A stretch of DNA of 13,370 nucleotides from JAGXOF01 sp046545575 (lineage in GTDB: Bacteria; Chloroflexota; Dehalococcoidia; SZUA-161; SpSt-899): positions 1 through 13,370 of the forward strand of contig JBKGZM010000052.1 in the NCBI GenBank assembly GCA_046545575.1, read 5' to 3'. The notes below the pieces were generated by a model. It made no database searches and was not told the DNA's origin. It was given only the letters and a program-made list of their open reading frames with translations. Every line of letters starts with the position of its first letter. The first letter of the stretch is position 1. Below are positions 1 through 6,432 of the stretch, in pieces. The position numbers and the translations under genes are program-made.

Positions 1-26
1 TGGGATAATTAGGTTAATGTGGAAGA

Positions 27-52
27 GGGAGACCCGCTGCAGCGGGTCTCCC
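27..52. repeat. Perfect 26-nt palindrome (possible terminator stem)
   Basis: Two 13-base arms (27-39 and 40-52) are exactly complementary with no spacer, forming a GC-rich stem. No T-run follows on either strand, so it is not a classical intrinsic terminator. It may end a gene lying left of the window, or be a dispersed palindromic repeat. Confidence 0.5.
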
Positions 53-141
53 CACCTAAAGAACAGCAGCTTTTAAAGCGTTGTAAAAGAAAATCGATAC
101 ACACACTTGAGAGCGACTTTCGACTGTTAAACCGTTATTAT

Positions 142-190
142 ACGAGAGATTCGGACTTTGCCGCATGGGTATGACTTATGACGAGAGATT
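142..190. repeat. Direct repeat in leader of the surface-protein gene
   Basis: The decamer ACGAGAGATT occurs at 142-151 and again at 181-190, 39 bases apart, both preceded by a TAT-containing stretch. It lies 24 to 72 bases upstream of the start codon at 214. The spacing is close to four helical turns, so a regulator-binding site is possible. I found no convincing -35/-10 pair in this leader, so its role is not established. Confidence 0.3.
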
Positions 191-213
191 TAAACCAAGC
201 AAAGGAGGGATGA

Positions 214-1065
214 ATGTCGAAACTTAGAGTTTTTATTGCCGCCCTAGTGGCGGTGGTGCTGATACTTGTGCCGGCCACCGCCCTTGCTCAGCCGCAGAAG
301 CCATGTGTTCTCGTCGGGACAGCTTACCTTGATGGCGAGGCTGTTTCAGCGGGCACGACCGTAGCGGCGTATGTGACAGGAGAGGAAGAGGCGGTGGCGG
401 AGTGCTCTACCGGAGCAGGGGGCCTTGCTGACAGCGACTTCTATCTACAGGTCCCCGGCGAATACGCGGGCGAGGAAATTGTCTTCAAGGTGAACGACTT
501 TGATGCACAGCAAACCTTTGAGTGGGATTCTGCGGGAGGCACATTGGAGGAGGACCTGCACGCCTTCAGGGGCCCAGGCGAGATGCCGGCGGAAGTCGGT
601 ATCTTCCTCTCACCTGAAAAAGGCGTAATGACCACCATTACGGGGCAGGGGTTTACCGCCAACTCCAATATAAGCATTACGTGCGATGGGAGTGCCTTGA
701 ATACCCTTCCGGCAAGTGTGAAGGCCGGAGCCAATGGCAAGTTCACGGCGTTCGCCGTTGCGCCAACCCAGCAGCCGGGCGCGTACACAATCAAGGCCAC
801 TGGCAAATACAGGTCGGCAACAGCTACCCTTACCGTCCCTGACCTGACAGGTCCACAGGGGCCCAAAGGTGAGAAAGGTGAGCAAGGCCCGCAGGGACCG
901 CAAGGACCTGAAGGACCACAGGGACCTGAAGGGCCGCAAGGACCTGCCGGCCCCGGCGCACCTGGCGGAATGGCACTACCCATCGTGGCAATCATCATTT
1001 CCGTGATTGCCGTGATACTGGTATTCGTGTTCCGCAGCAGGGCCCAGCAGACTCCTGAAGAGTAA
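214..1065 (+). CDS. Secreted, membrane-anchored surface protein with collagen-like Gly-X-Y tract
   Basis: The 283-aa product has an N-terminal signal peptide (hydrophobic residues 6-22, AxA-type cleavage site ending at Ala25). Residues about 29-118 resemble a carboxypeptidase-regulatory/transthyretin-like beta domain of the kind common in bacterial surface proteins. Residues about 125-210 look like an Ig/IPT-type beta domain. Residues 213-248 are twelve consecutive Gly-X-Y triplets rich in GPQ, GPE and GPA. A transmembrane helix at about 254-274 is followed by a short cytoplasmic tail (RSRAQQTPEE). The start is supported by AAAGGAGGG at 201-209, four bases before the ATG. It therefore probably sits on the outside of the cell, anchored by its C-terminus. 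It contains one N-x-S sequon (N152-I-S), so it is a possible target of the convergent STT3 enzyme. The precise function is unknown; adhesion or a cell-surface stalk is a guess. Confidence 0.85.
   Translation: MSKLRVFIAALVAVVLILVPATALAQPQKPCVLVGTAYLDGEAVSAGTTVAAYVTGEEEAVAECSTGAGGLADSDFYLQVPGEYAGEEIVFKVNDFDAQQTFEWDSAGGTLEEDLHAFRGPGEMPAEVGIFLSPEKGVMTTITGQGFTANSNISITCDGSALNTLPASVKAGANGKFTAFAVAPTQQPGAYTIKATGKYRSATATLTVPDLTGPQGPKGEKGEQGPQGPQGPEGPQGPEGPQGPAGPGAPGGMALPIVAIIISVIAVILVFVFRSRAQQTPEE
850..957 (+). repeat. Collagen-like Gly-X-Y coding repeat
   Basis: Thirty-six codons encode twelve Gly-X-Y triplets with no interruption, beginning GPQGPKGEKGEQ. The DNA is a near-repeating 9-base or 18-base unit (GGACCT/GGACCA variants) that could expand or contract by slippage. 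The tract lies directly outside the predicted membrane helix, as a stalk would. Confidence 0.85.
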
Positions 1066-1127
1066 TGTAGCCGTCCGCCGAGGCGGATCTTCGACCTGCC
1101 TTGGCGCTAACGGGAGAATATAGAATA

Positions 1128-1156
1128 GAAAGCGCCCGCCAGAGGCGGGCGCTTTC
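1128..1156. terminator. Intrinsic, probably bidirectional terminator
   Basis: A perfect 13-bp stem (1128-1140 with 1144-1156) closes a 3-base loop. On the plus strand it is followed by TTATTTC. On the minus strand it is followed by the T-rich TATTCTATATTCT. It lies between the convergent surface-protein gene (ends 1065) and the STT3 gene (ends 1447), so it can stop both transcripts. A smaller hairpin (1074-1079 with 1082-1087) precedes it. Confidence 0.75.
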
Positions 1157-1164
1157 TTATTTCA

Positions 1165-1410
1165 GACCCCCTTTACTAAAGGGGGATTCAGGGGGATTAC
1201 AGAAGAGTGCGGAGCGCCTTTGGCGGGGAGTAAATCCCCGCCCTACAGTGAATGACATTGGCAAAGCCCCCGACCGTGTCATTGCGAGTCCGCCTCTGGT
1301 CCGCCTTCGGCGGATGGCAATCTCAGATCCTTCGCTTCGCTCAGAACAAGGATTGCTTCGTCGAGTTCCCTCGCTAATGCTCGGGACAAGCCTCGCAATG
1401 ACATGTTGGG
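1165..1410. repeat. MITE-like intergenic repeat, copy A (longest)
   Basis: This gene-free stretch fills most of the 381-base gap 1066-1446. It holds nested hairpins: 1167-1175 with 1177-1185 (one-base centre), 1222-1229 with 1235-1242, and a GC-rich hairpin near 1301-1313. Its right part is bounded by 12-bp inverted ends (1277-1288 and 1392-1403). Pieces recur at 3874-3926 and 4838-4947. Open frames across it (for example plus 1101-1478) have no family resemblance and no ribosome site, so I treat them as chance. The sequence type (CATTGCGAG ... CTCGCAATG) resembles dispersed intergenic repeats common in environmental anaerobe genomes; that is from memory. Confidence 0.7.
1277..1403. mobile_element. 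127-bp unit with 12-bp terminal inverted repeats
   Basis: TGTCATTGCGAG at 1277-1288 is the exact reverse complement of CTCGCAATGACA at 1392-1403. The enclosed 103 bases carry no coding sequence. This is the shape of a non-autonomous MITE, although no target-site duplication is obvious at the edges. Confidence 0.5.
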
Positions 1411-1446
1411 ATGTGGGATACACAGGCGAGAGCGATGAGCCCTCAG

Positions 1447-3831
1447 CTATTCGCTTGTGTGGTGCTCGAATATCTTAACCTGTGGTACCTCGGTGCCGCC
1501 TATCTTAGCTTTGGCATCGGACTCGTGGATAAGCTGGTAGCTCTCAAGCGGTTGAAGGGGTATCGGGCTGACCAGAGGATTGCCACTTACTATGCGAAGG
1601 TTCTCTGCCCCGTTTTCGGAGATGTACTCTTCGGCTTCGTCGTAGCTCGTGAATTCCTCTGCTGAGGTGATGAGCTTATACCGTTGTCCCCCACTGGATA
1701 TCTTCTCCTCGTAGGAAATCACCGTGGTTTTTTCAGGGGTGACTGCCTTGCCGTCGAAATTGAATAACCTCGCAACCATGGAGCGGTAGTAATCCGGATA
1801 GAACAGCCGTATGGACTCGAGCCTCCCTTCCTCCGTTCTCCGGTAGTAGGTCTCATAGAAGTTATTTGCATCCACGCTCGCCCAGGTGGGCATGGCGTAG
1901 AATTTGGAGGTGGGCATAAGCCAGTCAATCATTATATATTTTGATTTTGCACCCATCTCTTTCAATACCTTCTCAGCTGCTTCCTCGTCCTGTGAGATGA
2001 AGAATTGCCCCAACAGGGGGCGGACACCTCCTCCCCCAGGGTTAGCGTAGGGTACACGGTGGGCGAGATACGTTATCCAGTAGCCGTAGTCCCACCATGA
2101 CATGACGCTGTAGACAGTATCGGGATATTCGAATTCATCTTTAGATGGATACCTATCATAGTAGAAGTCTGGTGTACCAAAGGGTTCAGGGCTGTTGTTT
2201 TTGAGTACCTGAAGAGAGTTGTACCAGCCCACGGTGATCTGTGGCTTATTGTTTGCCAGGCTTTCGGCTTTACCGATATTTGGGAAAAAGGCGAGAAAGA
2301 AGACAGCTATGATAGCGAAGGCCGCGCCTACCCAGAGCCATGCGCGCTGCAGGACATCCGATGACCTTTCCTTGCTCCTCTTTCGTTTTTTCGTTTTTTT
2401 TGTTTGCTCCTGAACCGGTTCCACGGGCTTTGTAAAGAGCTTTGTAAGGAGTCTTTTCGCACCCGCAAGTTCCAGCATCCCCCAGCAGAGATATCCCGTC
2501 ATCAGTGCAGCATTTACGGTGAAGTAATAGCTGTAACGGCGGTGTGCAAGCAGCCCGACGAGCATTATGATGCCCCACACGAGGAACAGGGTTCTGTCGG
2601 CTTTCTCGTCCTTGATGGACCTGTATACCAGCCATGCGATGACGACAAATGATATGAAGAAGGAGGTGGTGAAGTTGTTCCAGGCTACGCTGAAGGAAAA
2701 ATCACCTCTCGGGAAGAGAAGCGGTTGCCACTCGATGACTGTGAGCATCCCTGCGCTCCCCGGCGTGAAGAAACTGAGCCTGTGGAGCATTGAGTTGAAT
2801 AGAGAGGGGCTGACGAGGTATAGAAGTCCCGCGCCGATCCCTGCCAGGACAAGCAATGTGGGCACGTAGTACAGAGGGACGATGCCCCTGTGGTTCATCG
2901 CCCTCGACATAGCACTCAGCACAATAGCCGCTACTATAACAATTAGCAACGCAACACTTACCATGACCGATCCGCTTCCTGGTCCGGCGAGAAACAGTAT
3001 TAGAGCTACCAGGAATGAGATGGCACCAATGATGCATAGATAATCAGTTGATCTGTTCCTCAAGTGATCCATAATGAATTGAATCACCATCCACACAGCG
3101 ATGATGAAAGCGAAAAGCAAGGCTCCGGCCCATGCAAGGAGATACAAGGCCAGGAAAAAGCCGGCGAGCAAGGCATATATAACTGGTTTGCGGATGGTAG
3201 GCCAGTCTCTCTGCCGTAATCCCTCAAACGATAGCTTGTTTTCTCTGGCTCGCTTGACTGCCAGTATGAAAAACAATATGACCGTCGTGCTGAGCAGCGT
3301 CTCCAAGGCGTGGTGATCCGCGAACCCGAGAAGAGTGCGATTCATAAACTCTCCAGGCAGTACTGCAACCAGTGCAGCCCCGATTACACCTACCCAGCGA
3401 TTGAACAATTCCTTGCCGATGAAATAGGTGGGTATAATCGTGAGCATGCCCAGAATAGGCGGTATGAACGCGCCTACAAGCTCCACTGTGTGATGAGAAG
3501 GGCTGCCAAGCCCGAGGGCCCAGGCGATGCCAGCGACAAGATAATCGAACAGGGGCGCGCCTGGCCAGCTAACGCCGCCAGGGTAGGCCAGGTATGGCTC
3601 CCAGGAACTTGCGAACGGGAAGTGCTGGGCTAGGTTCTGAATAAACCGCATGTGGTAATAGGGATCGGTGCCTCTGAACAGGATATTGCCCTGGACGAAG
3701 ATGTTGTCGTAGGGGAGTACTACACGGAAGAGAAGCGAAATTCCGGCTATACAAATCAGGAGAGCCGCAACTATCACGGGCCATCGTACACGGCTGCTGC
3801 CCTCCTGGGCTTGCTCTACTTCTCCCTTCAT
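1447..3831 (-). CDS. STT3-family oligosaccharyltransferase (AglB/PglB-like)
   Basis: This 794-aa membrane enzyme should transfer a lipid-linked oligosaccharide onto Asn of N-x-S/T sequons on the outer face of the membrane. Many hydrophobic helices span residues 17 to about 470. The first acidic motif is in GTDPYYHMR (D56, H60). The second is NRTLLGFADHHALE (residues 164-177), in the place of the DxD-type metal site. The signature WWDYG is at 579-583, and a DK-type motif (D636 to K643, DWLMPTSK) follows in the soluble C-terminal domain. A strongly basic linker (residues 478-489) precedes a last helix at about 497-515. Length and motifs fit the single-subunit archaeal-type enzymes rather than short bacterial PglB. 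No clear Shine-Dalgarno site precedes the ATG at 3831, and a candidate promoter sits so close that the mRNA may be leaderless. It is monocistronic and converges on the surface-protein gene. Confidence 0.92.
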   Translation of the reverse strand: MKGEVEQAQEGSSRVRWPVIVAALLICIAGISLLFRVVLPYDNIFVQGNILFRGTDPYYHMRFIQNLAQHFPFASSWEPYLAYPGGVSWPGAPLFDYLVAGIAWALGLGSPSHHTVELVGAFIPPILGMLTIIPTYFIGKELFNRWVGVIGAALVAVLPGEFMNRTLLGFADHHALETLLSTTVILFFILAVKRARENKLSFEGLRQRDWPTIRKPVIYALLAGFFLALYLLAWAGALLFAFIIAVWMVIQFIMDHLRNRSTDYLCIIGAISFLVALILFLAGPGSGSVMVSVALLIVIVAAIVLSAMSRAMNHRGIVPLYYVPTLLVLAGIGAGLLYLVSPSLFNSMLHRLSFFTPGSAGMLTVIEWQPLLFPRGDFSFSVAWNNFTTSFFISFVVIAWLVYRSIKDEKADRTLFLVWGIIMLVGLLAHRRYSYYFTVNAALMTGYLCWGMLELAGAKRLLTKLFTKPVEPVQEQTKKTKKRKRSKERSSDVLQRAWLWVGAAFAIIAVFFLAFFPNIGKAESLANNKPQITVGWYNSLQVLKNNSPEPFGTPDFYYDRYPSKDEFEYPDTVYSVMSWWDYGYWITYLAHRVPYANPGGGGVRPLLGQFFISQDEEAAEKVLKEMGAKSKYIMIDWLMPTSKFYAMPTWASVDANNFYETYYRRTEEGRLESIRLFYPDYYRSMVARLFNFDGKAVTPEKTTVISYEEKISSGGQRYKLITSAEEFTSYDEAEEYISENGAENLRIVSGNPLVSPIPLQPLESYQLIHESDAKAKIGGTEVPQVKIFEHHTSE

Positions 3832-3838
3832 GTACTAG

Positions 3839-3868
3839 ATTAAAACATCTCCCGACGTCAGATTTCAA
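3839..3868 (-). promoter_or_regulatory. Candidate promoter for the STT3 gene, giving a leaderless mRNA
   Basis: On the minus strand, TTGAAA (3868-3863, 5 of 6 to the -35 consensus) is followed after 18 bases by TTTAAT (3844-3839, 5 of 6 to the -10 consensus). Initiation 6-8 bases downstream would fall at or just before the ATG at 3831. This would explain the absence of a ribosome-binding site. Confidence 0.4.
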
Positions 3869-3873
3869 GTCCC

Positions 3874-3926
3874 GGGGATTACACGAGACGGCAAAGCGCC
3901 CGAGCAGGCAGTAAGTTCCCCACCCC
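3874..3926. repeat. Degraded repeat, copy B
   Basis: GGGGATTACACGAGACGGC followed by AAGCGCC, then GCAGTAAGTTCCCC, matches by eye the order and spacing of 1192-1240 in copy A (GGGGATTACAGAAGAGTGC, GAGCGCC, GGAGTAAATCCCC). It lies in the 215-base divergent gap between the STT3 and dehydrogenase genes and is clearly more decayed, since its internal stem no longer pairs. Confidence 0.5.
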
Positions 3927-3965
3927 GCAACCCCCATCCACCACGAGCCATCAACCATCCTTCTA

Positions 3966-3993
3966 TTGCCTTTGGTGATTATTCTGGTATAAT
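3966..3993 (+). promoter_or_regulatory. Promoter for the short-chain dehydrogenase gene (extended -10)
   Basis: A perfect TATAAT at 3988-3993 is preceded by TGG (3985-3987), giving an extended -10. TTGCCT at 3966-3971 (4 of 6) lies 16 bases upstream as a weak -35. Transcription would start near 4000, leaving a leader of about 47 bases before the ATG at 4047. Confidence 0.6.
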
Positions 3994-4046
3994 CTCTCCA
4001 GCCTGCAATTGGGGTAACAAAGTTCGAGAAGCAGTAGGGTGATAGA

Positions 4047-4808
4047 ATGGAACACGATAACTCTATGTTTGATGGCAAGGTGGCTGTTGTGACCGGCGGT
4101 GGCAGGGGGATCGGAAGGGCTATAGCCCTGGCTTTTGCCAGGTGTGGTGCGGATGTGGCAGTGGCCAGCAGAACCCTTGATGAGCTGGAGGGAGTGGCCG
4201 ATGAGGTCCGTGCCACAGGTCAGCGCTCTCTGGGGGTCCAGACCGATATAACAGTTAAGGCTGACGTTGACAATCTGGCATCGAAGGTCAAAGATGAACT
4301 GGGCAGCATTGATATCCTGGTTAACAATGCAGCGACGAACGTTATGCGCAATCTCCTGGAGTTGCGGGAGGACAAGTGGGATCAGATAATCGATACCGAC
4401 CTCAAGGGATACTGGCTTTGCAGTCAGGCTATGGGCAAGGTCATGGTGGAGCAAGGGGGTGGCTGCATAATCAACATATCCTCTACAGCCGCCCAGAAGG
4501 CGGCAAAGGGCATGGGGGTATACTGTATCGCCAAGGCCGGTGTAGGTATGCTGACGCGGGCTTTGGCCCTTGAACTGGGGCCTTCCAATATCCGGGTAAA
4601 TGCCGTAGCCCCCAGCGTTGTGAGAACCGGGTTCAGCAAGCCGATATGGAGCGATCCCGAGATGCTGGCAAAGGTGGCCCCGGACATTCCCCTGGGTCGC
4701 ATTGCTGAACCCGAAGACGTGGCGGAAATGGCCCTTTTCCTTGCCTCCGATGCATCAAGCTATCTGACGGGGCAGACTGTTTGTCTGGACGGGGGAATAT
4801 CCGCGTAG
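4047..4808 (+). CDS. SDR-family NAD(P)-dependent oxidoreductase
   Basis: This 253-aa protein is a classical short-chain dehydrogenase of the FabG/glucose-dehydrogenase type. The Rossmann nucleotide loop TGGGRGIG is near residues 16-23. NNAAT follows at about 95-99. The catalytic triad is the Ser in INISST plus YCIAK (Tyr and Lys spaced four apart). The C-terminal LTGQTVCLDGG is typical. It should oxidise or reduce a hydroxyl/keto group on an unidentified substrate in the cytoplasm. A weak ribosome site (AGGGTGA, 4036-4042) supports the start at 4047; Met7 (4065) is a possible alternative. It has its own extended -10 promoter and is flanked by repeats on both sides, so it seems to be a single-gene unit. 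It could act in acyl-ACP or sugar metabolism; the sequence alone does not decide. Confidence 0.9.
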   Translation: MEHDNSMFDGKVAVVTGGGRGIGRAIALAFARCGADVAVASRTLDELEGVADEVRATGQRSLGVQTDITVKADVDNLASKVKDELGSIDILVNNAATNVMRNLLELREDKWDQIIDTDLKGYWLCSQAMGKVMVEQGGGCIINISSTAAQKAAKGMGVYCIAKAGVGMLTRALALELGPSNIRVNAVAPSVVRTGFSKPIWSDPEMLAKVAPDIPLGRIAEPEDVAEMALFLASDASSYLTGQTVCLDGGISA

Positions 4809-4837
4809 GCATAGTCCGGACTTGATCCAGAATCACC

Positions 4838-4947
4838 GCCAAAGGTGGATGGTAATCCCCCTTAGTCCCCCTTTAGTAAAGGGGGATTCAAGAGATTACT
4901 TCGTCGTACGCCCCAGGCGTACTTCCTCGTAATGACGCATTGGGGCT
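4838..4947. repeat. MITE-like intergenic repeat, copy C (short form)
   Basis: The perfect inverted repeat 4867-4875 with 4877-4885 (CCCCCTTTA G TAAAGGGGG) is nearly identical to 1167-1185 of copy A. GATTACTTCGTCG and CCTCGTAATGACGCATTGG match GATTGCTTCGTCG and CCTCGCAATGACATGTTGG of copy A. A 7-bp hairpin (4906-4912 with 4916-4922) replaces the longer middle. It sits between the dehydrogenase and the DoxX-like gene, in a stretch with no gene. Confidence 0.65.
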
Positions 4948-4987
4948 GGTGTGATAAGGTAGGGAAGAGTACTACGAGGAGAGCATA

Positions 4988-5497
4988 GTGACAACGGGCA
5001 AATTGCGGCGTACCATCGACGGTTCATATCTCCCATTAGCATTGAGGCTCGTTCTGGGAGGCATTTTTATTATGGCGGCTGTGGGGAAGCTGGCCTACCC
5101 GGCTCCGATGGCTGCCGAGGCTGAGGTTGTCGAGATATATGCCGGTCTCTTCCTCTGGCTTCCCTACAAGCTCGTTACCGCCTACATGGAGGTCCTCCCG
5201 TGGCTGGAGGCCGTTCTGGGCGCTTTCCTGGTGTTGGGGTTGTTCCCAAGAGTCTGTAGCGCTATTTTTATCCCGATAGTCCTCAGTTTTATCGGTGCCA
5301 ACGCGGTGTTGTTCCGGGGCGCTCTCGGTGCACATGAGGAATGCCCTGATTGCTTTGGAATGCTGTATGTACTCTCGCATGAGCTGGCGTTAGCGATAGA
5401 TGTACTGATGCTGGTGGTAGCTGTTCTGATCGTGCTCAGCCGTTCTAGATTTTTGAGACTGGATATGTGGTTTTCCCAGCGCTATCTCAAGCGGTAG
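4988..5497 (+). CDS. DoxX/MauE-family membrane protein
   Basis: This 169-aa protein has four predicted membrane helices (about 15-35, 66-86, 91-108 and 130-150). The first carries an R20...G33-K34 pattern, and E74 sits in helix two, as in DoxX-like proteins. A pair of cysteines in ECPDCFG (C119, C122) lies between helices three and four, recalling the Cys-containing loop of MauE-type proteins that work with thiol-disulfide chemistry. The start is GTG at 4988, fixed by GAGGAG at 4976-4981, six bases upstream. The likely role is membrane redox or quinone-linked thiol chemistry, but no dedicated partner (thioredoxin-like protein, methylamine dehydrogenase) is adjacent, so the substrate is unknown. 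It stands alone between a repeat and a convergent terminator. Confidence 0.75.
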   Translation: MTTGKLRRTIDGSYLPLALRLVLGGIFIMAAVGKLAYPAPMAAEAEVVEIYAGLFLWLPYKLVTAYMEVLPWLEAVLGAFLVLGLFPRVCSAIFIPIVLSFIGANAVLFRGALGAHEECPDCFGMLYVLSHELALAIDVLMLVVAVLIVLSRSRFLRLDMWFSQRYLKR

Positions 5498-5508
5498 GGA
5501 CAGGTCTT

Positions 5509-5567
5509 CGATAAGGGTAGGAGGGCCGACGTCGGCCCGCCTACCCTTATCGCACCCTGAAGGGTGC
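5509..5567. terminator. Convergent terminator: 44-nt palindrome plus second hairpin
   Basis: Bases 5509-5552 form an inverted repeat centred at 5530/5531 with 21 of 22 positions pairing. A second hairpin (5552-5557 with 5562-5567, loop TGAA) abuts it. It lies between the end of the DoxX-like gene (5497) and the end of the leftward operon (5576), so it can stop transcripts from both sides. It lacks a long T-run. Confidence 0.6.
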
Positions 5568-5575
5568 GGCTACAC

Positions 5576-6424
5576 TCAAATGGTGATCTCCATCCCGTCG
5601 TGGGCGAAGCGAATTCTCCCGTCTTCTGATTCAATGGCACGATAATCATCGTAGCTCCGATTCCAGTATTCCTCCAGGTGGACGAAGAGCACACTTTTGG
5701 CCTCAAGGCGCTCTGCCAGTTGCAGGGTATCCCCGAACGTGTAGAGCGTCGTTCTGGAAATGTGGTCGGGCGGATACTCGAAGTCGTGTTTTAGTCCCGT
5801 CTCGAAAATCCCCGGCTGGATAATGAGCAGGTCCGGATTCCGGACCTCACGTCGATGCTCAGGGAAGGGCTTTATATCACAGGGGGCATAGACTACCCTG
5901 CGCCCGTTCTGCTCGAAGACGTGGACAAAGGAGATCTGGGAACCATGGTCGACGGGGATGGCCGTGATATGCACGTCTCCGACCTGGATTTCGCTTTTGA
6001 AGAGCTCAAGTTTGACGAATCCGCTCTCCCTGTAGAAATCGATCACTGGTCCGTATTGAGACTGTATTGACTTTATCCGTTCGGCCAGTTCTTCCTGGAG
6101 CAGCAGGCGGACTTGCTTTTCCGGATAGGCTTGCCATGTGCGGAAGTCGAGGGCTATCTGCTCTACCACCCGAAACCCCTCCACGTGGTCAGGGTCAAGG
6201 TGACTAAAAAGGAGGTTATCGACACGTTGGATGGCTTCCCGATTCAAAAGCTCTGCGATCTCCGCCGGCGTGTCTATCAGCAGGTTGATATCATGGAGAA
6301 AAGCAGAAGGACCTGCCCTGGAATAAGGGAGGTCCTTCTGTCTCGCTTCCTGACATACTCTGCATTGACAAAGCGGCTTGGGGATGGGCGAACAACCCCC
6401 GGAACCCAGGATGGTCCACTTCAT
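5576..6424 (-). CDS. PhnP-like metallo-beta-lactamase-fold hydrolase
   Basis: The 282-aa product begins with the PhnP/PqqB-type N-terminus GSGGCSPIPKPLCQCRVC, whose cysteines C19, C21 and C24 fit the structural zinc site known from the phosphodiesterase PhnP. The metal motif reads SHLDPDH (residues 74-80). It is therefore HxDxDH, with Asp in place of the second His of the usual HxHxDH. Further likely ligands are H160 (PVDH), D183 (APCD) and H249 (VHLEEYW). It should be a cytoplasmic two-metal hydrolase, perhaps of a phosphodiester or other ester/amide. It is the last gene of the operon. Its start lies 8 bases after the stop of the asparagine-synthetase-like gene and has no obvious ribosome site of its own, so translation is probably coupled. 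The substrate is unknown. Confidence 0.8.
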   Translation of the reverse strand: MKWTILGSGGCSPIPKPLCQCRVCQEARQKDLPYSRAGPSAFLHDINLLIDTPAEIAELLNREAIQRVDNLLFSHLDPDHVEGFRVVEQIALDFRTWQAYPEKQVRLLLQEELAERIKSIQSQYGPVIDFYRESGFVKLELFKSEIQVGDVHITAIPVDHGSQISFVHVFEQNGRRVVYAPCDIKPFPEHRREVRNPDLLIIQPGIFETGLKHDFEYPPDHISRTTLYTFGDTLQLAERLEAKSVLFVHLEEYWNRSYDDYRAIESEDGRIRFAHDGMEITI

Positions 6425-6432
6425 AGTGCTAT

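Noticed and set aside
441..998. Minus-strand open frame of 185 codons rich in Pro, Gly and Cys
   Set aside because: It is the antisense reading of the Gly-X-Y repeat and surrounding surface-protein gene, with no ribosome site; the plus-strand gene has signal peptide, domains and anchor.
1165..1410. CRISPR array
   Set aside because: The repeats are nested inverted repeats without regular spacers, and no cas gene is present.
1101..1478. Plus-strand open frame across the 1066-1446 gap
   Set aside because: It runs through the terminator and the inverted-repeat element, with no recognisable domain; overlaps the end of the STT3 gene.
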